Source of the DNA: Polytrichum commune
Taxonomy: Eukaryota > Streptophyta > Polytrichopsida > Polytrichales > Polytrichaceae
Direction of reading: 5' to 3'
Assembly (NCBI GenBank): GCA_950295325.1
Contig: OX485805.1
Coordinates: forward strand, 4,464,501 to 4,528,500
DNA length: 64,000 bases
The notes under the pieces were generated by a model. That model had not been told where the DNA came from, did not search any database, and worked only from the letters and a program-made list of their open reading frames with translations. Each line of letters begins with the position of its first letter. Within the stretch, counting starts at the first letter, position 1. Made by a program: the position numbers and the translations under genes. Shown piece after piece: positions 47,674 through 58,744 of this stretch.

Positions 47674-50600
47674 AAGCTTGTCATTTTCATTGATTTAGAT
47701 TAAATGTAGGTGTCTGAGGGTGTAATTTTGAATGAGGTTATGTTCTTATTGCATGCATTGTTTATGTAGGTGAATGAAGCAACAATGCAAGTGAACAACA
47801 TGGTGGTTGGTCTTGAACGAAACCTTTCAAAAGTCAAGGATCGCCTCAAGAAAGTGAGGATTTTGGGCGTCATTGGCATGGGTGGAATTGGGAAAACTAC
47901 ATTAGCAAATGCCATATATGATGAATTGAAGTCCACATACAATGCATCGTATGTTGCCAAAGACTTGAAGAATAAAAGTGATTCCCTTGGAATTTTATGT
48001 GACATGTTCAAAGACATGTTAAAAGATTTTGAAGAAGATCCTAAAAGCTTGCCAGAAAAATTGGTGGATGCACAAAACATGTTGAAGCAATTTGTGGTTG
48101 ATAAGAAGGTTCTCATAATATTGGATGATATAAGGGATCATCATCAACTAGATGATCTTCTCCGTGAGGATATTTTGAGTGACAACGTGGGCATAACATT
48201 GATTATAACAACCCGCCATTGGGACAAGATTAAACATCGTGTCGAGGAGAATGGCAAAATAGAGGTTGAGACATTGGATGAAAATGCAGCAAAGGAGCTT
48301 TTTACCCTTCATTCATGTGGGTCTAGAGGTTCTTTACCAATTGAATTTCGTGATATAGGAGGTAGGATAGTGGAAGCTTGCAATGGCTTGCCTTTAAGCC
48401 TAAGAGTATTGGGTGCATTTTTGCGGGATAAAAAGAGATTGCGAAGTTGGGAGCGAGCATTACGCAGACTGAAAAGGGGAAGATGTTTGGATGGTAACAA
48501 AGAATTTGAAGACACGAAGCTTTGGAGCACATTAAAGATAAGCTTTGATGGATTGGAAATGGAAGAAAAAAATATGTTTTTGGACATAGCGTGCTTCTTT
48601 TGCAAGGACATGTGGCCTGAAGGCATGTCAATAAGTAGAGCCTTGCATGTGTGGACCATGAATGACCTCCCCCCAATGAAATCATTCAATATGTTGATAG
48701 AGCAGTCATTGGTAAATGTTGATAGAGATGGACACATAGAAATGCATGACCAACTACGTGACATGGGACGAATGATTGTGGAAACGGATGAAGAATACTT
48801 GGGCACTCGAGTTTGGAGCGTTGACTTGATTTCTTCAACCCAATCTATAAGCAAGGTATAAATTGTAATGAACGATCTGTATGACAATGTTTGTTCCATG
48901 ACGTCTTTGTAAAAGTGTATACAAACAAAACGAGTTATTTAATCTGGATTTTATTGGACGGTTAGTTTCATGTTTATGATGGTCAAGACGTTTCTAATCA
49001 TTTTAGGTTCTTGTATAGTCTTTGCAATAATTTGCTTTATTCCATCTTTTTGCAAAACAATATATGATTCTATTCATACTCTACTTGTTTTGATATCATA
49101 TTTTGACATCTTGCAAAGCAGGGCACCAAGAAAGTTGAAGGTATATTGTACAAAAGATCGCAGTGCCATTTACAAGGTCGAAATTATTGTTTAGACTTGG
49201 ATCTAAGCAATCTTCGACTATTGACAATTCATGATCATACCAACAATGCATCAACCGATTTCCAACTATTCAAAGTTCCTCATTCACATAATCAAGAACA
49301 TTTATATCAAATGAAGGCCATATTTATAAATGGTAACTTTCGACAATTGCCTGCACAACTGTGGGAATTGCGTTCTTTGAAAAGTTTTGATATAGAGGGA
49401 TTGGAAGCGCTCAAAGTGTTGGATGAGGGACTTGGGCAATTGACTTCCTTGACACACTTGAATTTGCGAGAATGTCGGCTTCTGACAACATTACCGGAGG
49501 GACTTGGAAACCTTGTTTCTTTGACGCATCTTGGTTTGGCAAATTGTTCAAGCTTGACAACGTTACCGGAGGGACTTGGAAACCTCACTTCTTTGACGGA
49601 GCTTGATTTGATAAATTGTTCAAGTTTGACAACGTTACCAGAGGGACTTGGAAACCTCACTTCTTTGAGGTGGCTTGATTTGTGGGGATGTTCAAGCTTG
49701 ACAACGTTACCGCAGGGACTTGGAAACATGAGTTCCTTGAGGAAACTTTGTGTGTCATATTGTTCATGCTTGACATCGTTACCGGAGGGACTTGGAAACC
49801 TCACTTCTATAAGAGAGCTTTATATGGAAAGATGTTTTGACTTGATAACGTTACCGGAGGGACTTGGAAACCTCAATTCTTTGTGGAAGCTTGATTTGAC
49901 GGGATGTTCAAGCTTCACAACGTTACCGGAGGGACTTGGAAACCTCACTTCTTTGACACATCTTCGTTTGTGGGGATGTTATAGCTTGACAACGTTACCG
50001 GAGGGACTTGGAAACCTCACTTCTTTGACAAAGCTTGAATTGACAGAAAATTACAGCTTCACAACATTACCGGAGGTACTTGGAAACCTTTGTTCGTTGA
50101 GGAAACTTAATTTGTTGGGATGTTCAAGCTTGACAACGTTACCGGAGGGACTTGGAAACCTCACTTCTTTGACGCATCTTGGTTTGGCAAAATGTTCAAG
50201 CTTGACAACATTACCGGAGGCAATTGGAAACCTCATTTCTATGAAAAAGATTTATTTGACAGGATGTTCAAGATTGACAACATTACCGAAGGGACTTGGA
50301 AACCTTACTTCTTTGACGGAGCTTGGTTTGAGAGAATGTTCAAGCTTGACAACGTTACCAGAGGGATTTGGAAACCTCACTTCTTTGACGTTGCTTGATT
50401 TGTGGGGATGTCGGTATATAACAACATTACCGGACGGACTTGGAAACCTCACTTCTATGACGCAATTTGGTGTGACAAACTGTTCAAGCTTGAAAGCGTT
50501 ACCGGAGGGACTTGGAAACCTGACTTGTTTGACGGAGCTTTATTTATGGGGATGTTCAAGCTTGACAACGTTACCTGAGGCACTTGGAAACCTCATTTCC

Positions 50601-52481
50601 ATGACAAAGATTTATTTGACAGGATGTTCAAGCTTGACAACCTTACCGGAGGGATTTGGAAACCTCACGTCTTTGAGGGAGCTTGGTTTAAGAGGATGTT
50701 TAAGCTTGACAACATTATCTGAGGGACTTGGAAACCTCACTTCTTTGACGTTGCTTGATTTATGGGAATGTCAACATTTGACAACATTGCCAAAGGGACT
50801 TGGAAACCTCAATTCTTTGTGGAAGCTTGATTTGACGGGATGTTCAAGCTTGACAACGTTACCAGAGGGACTTGGAAGCCTCATCTATATGACAAAGATT
50901 TATTTGAGAGGATGTTCATGCGTGACAACATTACCGGAGGGACTTGGAAACCTCACTTCTTTGACGGAGCTTGATTTGGCTGGATGTTCAAGGTTGGAAA
51001 CATTACCACATGGACTTGGAAACATGTGTTCCTTGAGGAAACTTGATTTGACAAGATGTTCAAGCTTGAGAACATTACCGGAGGGACTTGGAAACCTCAA
51101 TTCTATGTGGAAGCTCAATTTGACGGGATGTTCAAGCTTGACAACGTTACCGGAAGGACTTGGAACCCTCATTTCTTTGACGGAGCTTGATTTGTTCAGA
51201 TGTTCAAGCTTGATAACTTTACCGGATGGACTTGGAAACCTCACTTCTTTGGCGGAGCTTGATTTGTCGCATTGTTCAAGCTTGACAACGTTACCGGAGG
51301 GACTTGGAAACCTTGTTTATTTGTTAGAGCTTAATTTGATGTTATGTTCAACTTTGACAGTATTACCAGAGGGACTTGGAAACCTCAATTCTTTGACTAA
51401 ACTTGATTTGTGGGGATGTTCAAGCTTGACAACGTTACCAACAGGACTTGGAAACCTCACTTCTTTGACGGAGCTTGATTTGTGGGGATGTTCAAGCTTG
51501 ACAACGTTACCTGAGGGACTTGGAAATCTTATTTCTTTGACACATCTTAAATTGGGGGGAGGAGCAAGCTTGACAACATTACCGAAGAGACTTAGAATAC
51601 TCAGTTCTATCATGAAGGTTAATTCAAGGGATTGTTTAAACTTGACAACGTTACCGCAGGGACTTGGAATCCTCACTTCTTTGACAAACCTTATGTTGAT
51701 GGGATGTTCAAATTTGACAACGTTACTAGAGGGATCTCCAATCCTCACTTCTTTGACGGAGCTTGATATCTGGAGATGTTCAAGCTTGACAACGTTACCA
51801 GAGGGAGTTGGAAACCTCACTTCTTTGACGGAGCTTCATTTGCTTGGATGTTCAAGTCTAACAACGTTACCGGAAGGACTTGGAAACCTCATTTTTTTGA
51901 CGAAGCTTAATTTGTGGGGATGTTCAAGCTTGACAACGTTACCGGAGGGATTTGGAAACCTCACTTCTATAACGAAGCTTAATTTGTGGGGATGTTCAAG
52001 CTTAAAAACGTTACCAAAGGGACTTGGAAACTTGACTTCTTTGACGGAGCTTGATTTGTGGGGATGTTCAAGCTTGACAACGTCACCGGAGGGAGTTGGG
52101 AACCTCACTTCTTTGACGGAGCTTAATTTGTCGGAATGTTCAAGCTTGATAATGTTACCGCAGGGACTTGGAAACCTCACTTCTTTGAGAGAGCTTGATT
52201 TGTGGGGATGTTCAAGCTTGACAACATTACCGGAGGGACTTAGAAACCTCACTTCCTTGACAAAGCTTAATTTGACTGGATGTTCGAGCTTGACTACGTT
52301 ACCGGAGGGACTTGGAAACCTCACTTCCTTGACAAAGCTTAATTTGACTGGATGTTCGAGCTTGACTATGTTACCGGAGGGACTTGGAAACCTCACTTCT
52401 TTGAGGGAGCTTCATTTGTTTGGATGTTCAAGCTTGACAACATTACCGGAAGGACTTGGAAACCTCATTTCCTTCACGTAG
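45955..52481 (+). CDS. Protein kinase-NB-ARC-LRR immune receptor (PNL class)
   Basis: Three exons joined by phase-0 GT-AG introns: 45955-47589, 47770-48855, 49122-52481, about 2026 residues. Start is the first in-frame ATG (CATCATGG). Residues 1-230 are helical and cysteine-containing, without a confident family. Kinase about 235-506: GEGAYGVV loop, ATK lysine, HLDLKPDN (HRD with Arg to Leu, so non-RD), DYG, APE. NB-ARC about 582-880: GMGGIGKTT P-loop, VLIILDDI, IITTR, GLPL, LDIACFF and MHD motifs of TNL type. GTKKVEGI follows the second splice. LRRs from about residue 1010: some 42 units of 24 residues. Kinase-NLRs are known from mosses; the protein should be an intracellular ATP-binding immune switch. 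The C-terminus ends on a stop inside the repeat consensus, so it may be truncated. Confidence 0.85.
47590..47769 (+). other. Intron 1 of the kinase-NLR gene
   Basis: GTATGA at the donor and TTTATGTAG at the acceptor, 180 bp, phase 0, between the kinase and NB-ARC exons. It contains an (AT)n microsatellite at 47635-47670. The kinase frame hits a stop just inside the intron, and the NB-ARC frame resumes right after the acceptor. Confidence 0.85.
47635..47670. repeat. (AT)n microsatellite
   Basis: About 18 AT units inside intron 1. Confidence 0.95.
48856..49121 (+). other. Intron 2 of the kinase-NLR gene
   Basis: GTATAAAT donor and TTGCAAAGCAG acceptor, 266 bp, phase 0. Splicing joins SISK to GTKKVEGIL, a junction typical of the NB-ARC to LRR linker of TNL-type receptors, which supports the model. 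Confidence 0.85.
49430..52481 (+). repeat. 72-bp LRR-encoding tandem array (~42 units)
   Basis: Each 72-bp unit encodes xxLPEGLGNLTSLTELDLWGC-type repeats of 24 residues. Units are nearly identical at DNA level (TTACCGGAGGGACTTGGAAA recurs), indicating recent expansion or gene conversion. Long minus-strand frames through this array are composition shadows. Confidence 0.95.
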
Positions 52482-53804
52482 CTTGATTTGTGAGGATGTT
52501 TAAGCTTGACAACATTATGCGAGGGACTTGGAAACCTCAATTCATGACAAAGATTTATTTGTCGGGATGTTCAAGCTTGACAACATTACTGGAGGAATTT
52601 GAAAACCTTGGTTCTTTGACGCAACTAGATTTTAGTGGATTTTCAAGGTTGACAACATCACACCAACAACTTGGAAACCTCTATTCCTTGAGGGAGCTTG
52701 ATTTGAAGGGAGGTTCAAGCCTGACAAAGTATTTTTTGACAAAGCTTGATTTGTGGGAATGTTCAAGCTTCACAACATTGGCACATGGACTTGGAAACCT
52801 CACTTCTTTCACAAAGCTTGATTTGAGAGGATGTTCAAGCATGCCAACATTACCAGAAGGACTTGGAAACCTCCTTTCCTTCATGTAGCTCGATTTGTGG
52901 GGATGTTCAACTCTAACAACATTACCGAGGGGACTTGGAAATCTCATTTCTTGGACAAAGGTTGGTTCGAGGGAATGTTCAAGCTTGATAACGTTACTGG
53001 AGGGACTTGGAAACTTCACTTCTTTGAGGGAGCTTGGTTTGACGGAATGTATAAGCTTGAGAATGTTATCAGAGGGACTTGAAAACCTCACTTAATTGGA
53101 CAAGATATTCAAGCTTGATAACATTACCGGAGGGACTAGGAAACCTCATTTCTATGACGAAAATTTATTTGATGTGATGGTCAAGCTTGACAACATTACT
53201 GGAGGGACTTGGAAACCTCACTTCTATGACGAAGCTTAATTTGTGGGGATGTTCGAGCTTGACAACATTACTGTAAGGACTTGGAAACCTCACTTCTTTG
53301 TTAAAGCTTGATTTGTGGGGATGTTCAAGCTTGACAACATTACTAGAAGGACTTGGAAACCTCACTTCCTTCACGTAGCTTGATTTGACGGAATCTTCAA
53401 GCTTGACAACAATACCGGTGGGACTTGGAAACCTCATTTGTTTGAGGAAGGTTGGTTTGATGGAATATGCAAGCTCAATAATGTTATCAGAGAGATTTGG
53501 AAACCTCGCTTTTTTGATGCAACTTGGTTTAACTAAATGTTTAAGCTTGACAACATTACCAGACGGACTTGGAAACCTCATTTTTTTTTACAGAGCTTCA
53601 TTTGCACTCTTGGTCAAGTTTGACAACGTTACCGGACGCACGGACTTGGAAACCTCATTTTTTTTACGAATTTTCATTTGCACTATTGTTCAAGCTTGAC
53701 AACGTAACTGGACGGACTTGGAAATCTCACTTCTTTGACGGAACTTCATTTGCACTATTGTTCAAGCATGACAACGTTACTAGAGGGACTTGAAAACCTT
53801 AGTT
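52482..53804 (+). pseudogene. Decayed extension of the LRR array
   Basis: The same 72-bp units continue beyond the stop at 52479-52481, but with further stops, indels and frame changes. The same Glu-to-stop change within the TEL position (CACGTAGCT or CATGTAGCT) recurs at 52886-52888 and 53376-53378. The repeats end where a hAT-like element begins at 53805. It could be transcribed as 3' UTR. Confidence 0.8.
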
Positions 53805-54442
53805 CACGGGTAGGTCATTCTATAGGTTTTTTGTGCACCACGTGTGGCTGAGGGGTATTTATTTAGGGGTTATTTACCTCCAAGGCACGACTTAAAAGCT
53901 CCATGTAATTACTTATATTGCCCATGTCATTGCAATTATTTGTAGATTAGTTTCCTTTTATTTATTTATTTTAATATTTAAAGAATGTATGCAACGCAAA
54001 AGTGGTGGGAAAAAGCATGGCAACAAAAAAAAACATTTCCATCGGATCGCAGGTTACATATCTAAAGCACATTGAAATGGTTCAAAAACATCTTTTGGCA
54101 AGTTCTTTTAAGTTGAATCTCTGTAGTTGTCTGAAGATAGGTAAACAATGAGGTGTCAACTAATTAGTGTTTAAAGCCACTTAACAATGCATGTAATCGA
54201 TGACCTTGAATCTTGGATTCACTCATGAAGCTAGAATAGGAAGAGACTTCCTACACATGCCTCGGGGAGGTTACTGGCGAAAATCATAAAGACAACGTGC
54301 GATAAAAAATAAGGTCTAATATATTCATTGTAGATAAATTTTGCAACTTGCCAAAAAGAAATCTTTGAACCGGGGGTATCCATCTCTAGGGTGAACATTC
54401 ACTACACCACTGAAGGAGGTTATTGGATAACCACCGAGGGAT

Positions 54443-55231
54443 TCAATGTGCTATACGTAGGAGACTTAAAAAAGTAGAGTCTTGTGAGCATATCTTTTTT
54501 GCAATGGAACGAATCTCTTTGAATTGAAGAACTTGCAATGAAACTTCTTGAACCATCTGTGTGCTGAGTTTTTGCAAGTTAGACTTTTTGCAATTTTGCA
54601 ACTTTTTGGCTAGTTTCCTTCGAAGGAGTTCCACCTCCTCTTCCAGCTCTTCCACATCCACCTCCTGCAAGTTTTGGTGCTGGACAGGCTTCCCAGTTGT
54701 AGCATCACTGAAGCGGCTTCCCACCATCACCGGAGGTGAGTGCTCCACATCGCTGCAACTCTCTCCTTGGTTGCAAAAAAATCTGCACCATGCCCAGATT
54801 TCTCCACTCGTGTCACGAAGAAAGAAACTTGAGAAACTCAAACCCAAACCCAAACCCCTGGTGCTACCATCTCAAACCCAAGTACTCTCCAGCCAGTTCC
54901 CTCCAATTCACTCAAACTAGCACAACATACATTTTCAAACAACAGAAAATAAACCTTCCAAGAACAATATATAATCACAATATATAACCACTTTCATGCA
55001 AAAATCGCTGAAGTACCTTCATTTCAAAAGAGGTCGAGGAATTATGGAAAAGAATCGGAGGATGGTGGATGGAATACATAATATCAGCACACTCACACTT
55101 GGTGAACTAGAACGGATTTGGGACTGAAGAAGCTCAAGGCGGTTTTGAAAATCATGCAGCTGACTCGTACTCGGCTTAAGATCCGCTTGTATTGACTTCA
55201 CTTGCATCTCGAATTGTAGCATACATGTCAT
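54443..55231 (-). pseudogene. Unrecognised coiled-coil gene fragment inside the hAT-like element
   Basis: On the minus strand two coding-like blocks occur: 55231 to about 55090 (MQVKSIQADLKPSTSQLHDF and LELLQSQIRSS, ending at a GTGAGT donor) and about 54853-54443 (EVDVEELEEEVELLRRKLAKK, then a helical tail and stop). Heptad-like Leu and charged residues suggest a coiled coil. Exon boundaries and start are uncertain. I do not recognise the family. Position between hAT-like ends suggests a captured host gene; it may alternatively be a resident gene. Confidence 0.35.
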
Positions 55232-56364
55232 GGATCCATCTCAAAAAATATGCACATATGTAGGACAAGTCTAGGAAATCCACTGGATATTGTATTTGAA
55301 GGAGCTCAATACCCATAACATGCCATACTTGCCAGGAGAATGAAAGCACAAACACGAAAGAAAATCCACACTATTGTGCTCTACAGCCAACACCACTATT
55401 GATATGGCTTTGTGTCAAGTGCTTGAAGCTAATCAACGACCTATCTTTGCAAACGAAAGTCACGTGTCATGCTCAAACATGAAGATTTATGGGGATACCT
55501 GGGCATTTGCATTTACTTCTACCCTTTGCAAATCCCCCTGTCAATTGTACCTCTGAAATGGTTAGATTTTCTTGTCCTTATTCTCTAGTTTGCACCTTCA
55601 ATTGAATGATTCGTTACCACGTTTTGTAAAGGAGAATGTGAAAATATATATATTCACATACTCGGATGAAGTTATGCTCAAGCCGGAACAAGTTTTTATC
55701 AGATGGTTACAGAGAAGGTTTAAGTCACCACACTCGCAAGAATGGACATACTCTAGGTCATTGAAAGTATAGGAACAAAGACCTAATATTTCTCATGGAG
55801 TTGCTGGATTTCAGCTTGCACAGCTACACTTGTTTCTGCTTTCAGCTGCAACCACAAAAACAAATCGATCTAATCATTGACCACTGGTAGCTCAAGGAGA
55901 ACAGTTACAAGAGATGACTGTAATGTGATAATCCGAAGGAACTGGCAGCCAAGACAGGTAGATTTGGTTCACCTACATGCATGTTGCACTCAGCTCCACA
56001 ATCTAAAACAATACATAAGAATGCGATTGTCAACTTCTGGATTCCTACATCTTCAGAAAAATGCAGACATGGCTGAGGAGGTGAGCTTCACAAAAACACC
56101 AAAACTCAATGTACCAATGAGAGTTCTGGAGAAATCTCGACCAATCATTACTTACAACAATAGAAAGCAAAAGCTACTAATTCATTCAGGAATAAATTGA
56201 AGGAAGTTGAAATAGGTCTAGTTGCAAACCCTTGCGACAGTAGCTTCTTCAGCTTTGGACACCACAGCCAAGATTTTCTGCTCAGTCACATGTTGAGCTT
56301 TTGGGTGCCTCCTGGAGATGTGAAACTCCTCACACCCCATTGCTTCATTGAAGAAATGAACTAA

Positions 56365-56793
56365 GGGCTGCTTTACACGTAGAGGCCGGGCCAATTCCTC
56401 TTGAGGCCGATTGCATGAAATTTCAGCCTCTTTTGGGTTGGAGGCTGGCCTCAACTACACATTATAATAAGATTTTAATGGGGGCCAATTTTTTCCATAC
56501 GTAAAGGCCTTAGGGCCAAGAAGCTAGGCCGATTCAATAAATCTAGGATAATCCAACGGATCTAGCATAATCTAGCATAGAGCCATTCATATTTTCACAT
56601 AATCCAATGGATAAAGTTCGTTGAAAAGATCATATTTTATTAAAAAAAAGTTTAAAACAAATTGAAATGTGACATTGGTCCTCCAATGTGGATGCACCCA
56701 ATTCAACAAGCTCGGGCCGTGTCATACCGTGCATTTTTTGATTAAAAAATTCATACCACCAAATTGACCCGGCCTCTAGGTGTAAAGCGGCCC
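56365..56793. mobile_element. Tourist-like MITE (429 bp)
   Basis: Terminal inverted repeats GGGC(T/C)GCTTTACAC(G/C)TAGAG, about 31 bp with three mismatches, bound the segment. The flanks are TAA on both sides (56362-56364, 56794-56796), the 3-bp duplication of PIF/Harbinger elements. There is no coding capacity. It is nested in the hAT-like element. Confidence 0.85.
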
Positions 56794-57639
56794 TAAGAAA
56801 CCACCAATAGTACAACCCTCAATTGTTTGTTGGCATCCTTATGTTCCTTCCTAATCCATGAGAGAACTAAAACATCTAGCCAGAAGAGTCAATTTACACA
56901 TCAACAGATTGGACGAATGAAAGCTATGAGTTCTTATGATGAACACAGAAATGTGAAATGACATGCTGCAACCTAAACTCTTCAATGCCAACGAGAAAAG
57001 AAGACCAGCTGCCTAGGGTAACTACCTGTCACACAAACAAAACAAACACAAAAAGAACCTTAATCTTCAGGCACCTTCGACCACCACTGCACTACTCCAA
57101 ACGAGAACAACATACAAATGCAAATTAAAAATTTCCTGCTCTCCAACAACAAAGATGAACTCAAGGCCAAAAATGCTAAGGAAACAAAATGCTAGTCCGA
57201 AAAATAAACCCCCTCAGCTCCAACTTTTCCAAAAGAAGGCTACGAAGAGAACCCATCGAAAGAAGCCACGGGAGAGTAGCCACCGAGAGAGGTCGGGAAG
57301 AGAGTTAGGGTTAAGGCTTACAATTTCATCCATTTTGGGGCAAACGATGAGCCATTTTTCATGCATCCCTCGTGAGACATGCATACAAGATTGATCCTAC
57401 TAAACATACATCCTAGGATCTTTATTTTTAGCCCCTATATCTTTTTTTTACAAAAAATGAATGGCCCACATTTTAAACCTATCTACCTTACTTATGATGG
57501 GATTGTCTACTTTTAATGGACCCTTCATAGTTTGGAATTCTTTTATAAATTTTATGTCAAAGGAATTTAATCCTCCCTATATTATGCGGCACGTTATTTT
57601 TTGAAATGCACTAAGTGAACTACCCGGGATTGTGTTGGA

Positions 57640-58470
57640 CAAAATATGGTTTGGAAATATATTTTTATTGCTCCATAGGTTTTTGCTTATTCAAAAGAAA
57701 ATCATTAGTGTTCCTCGAGGTGAAAGATTGGTATTGATTATAGCACACGTCAAGAATTTGACTGCGTTGAAAAATATTGTGGGGCCATTAATGGCAACCA
57801 CATCAGATTAGCCGAAAACCCTTTTATGAACTTAATTCATGATGATCATTGAACCCGAATGATCATCATTCAATATTAATACGAGGTGTTTGTGATGCTA
57901 ATCTTATGTTCTGGGATGCATGTGTAAGGGCACCTTGAGGAACTCACGATGCTACTCACTTTCAAAATTCATTTTTGTACAAGGATTTTTTGGGGAGAGA
58001 TCTATTTTGCAAGAACCAACTATTCAACTAGGCTCTCGGCTAGTTCAGCCTTATATCGTGGATGATTCTACCTATTTGTTAGTGATCCACCTTATGAAGA
58101 CATTTTTTGATCGAGGCAATGGTGATATGTATAAAGATACTTTTGACAAGGCATCTAGAGGGGATAGGTTTAATATTGAAATTGTTTTTGTTGAACTCAA
58201 GAATAGTTAGATAATTCTTAAGTGTCTTAATTTCATTGTCATGTATGCAGGCCAAAATATTATTGCGTGTTGTGTTCTACACAACTTTTGTAGGATAACA
58301 ATGAACGACTTTGAAGTGGAAAATTAGTGGATGCCCATCCAAACCTTGATAATTTGAGGGTTACAAAAAGACCAAATACTAAGAAAGCATCTAGACTTGT
58401 CGTAATTGTCATTCGTCATGTTAATTTTGAGAAATGGTTAGATTTCATTTTGAATGACTAAATACATTTG
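57640..58470 (+). pseudogene. PIF/Harbinger transposase (DDE_Tnp_4) remnant
   Basis: Fragments in shifting frames read CGAINGNHIRLAE (the usual AIDGTH-type motif with catalytic Asp to Asn), GVCDANLMFWDACV, GTHDATHFQNSFLYKDF, PYIVDDSTYLL, FNIEIVFVELKN and IIACCVLHNFC, the order of a Harbinger DDE transposase. Stops (for example TGA near 57935) and frameshifts make it dead. Confidence 0.8.
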
Positions 58471-58744
58471 TAATTTATTATATTATATTATGACATGAAT
58501 TTTGAAATTCCCTTATTATGTTTATTACATATGTGAATATGTCAACTTTATATCATTATGGTAGGATAATATATATCTATATGGTAGCATATTATATAGA
58601 TATGCACTAGTTGTGGGTGGTTTGAAAGTGTTCTTAAGGGGTGAGATTGTAATCATTAAACAAAAAGGACCGGCTGCAGAATTATGGATAGATGTGAACA
58701 TGTAACCAATTCAACTTAGAAACACACTAAAATATTAACCAATC

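Larger units (their letters stand above)
53805..57628. mobile_element. Large hAT-like relative with internal cargo (3.8 kb)
   Basis: The left 200 bases resemble the left part of the 612-bp element (CACGGGTAGGTCATT, then GTGCACCACGTG and CATGTAATTACTTATATTG-like blocks). The right 240 bases (from about 57390) resemble its right part and end AAGTGAACTACCCGGG. Between them are 3.2 kb absent from the short element, including a coiled-coil gene fragment and a Tourist-like MITE. Flanking 8-bp sequences (CCTTAGTT, ATTGTGTT) do not match well, so the two ends may come from different insertions. Confidence 0.6.

Noticed and set aside
49307-53581. Many minus-strand open frames (RFPSPSGNVVKLEHP-type repeats)
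   Set aside because: They are antisense shadows of the 72-bp LRR units; no start context, domain or splice logic supports them.
49430-53800. Regular direct repeats resembling a CRISPR array
   Set aside because: Units are contiguous 72-bp coding repeats without spacers, in a plant genomic context.
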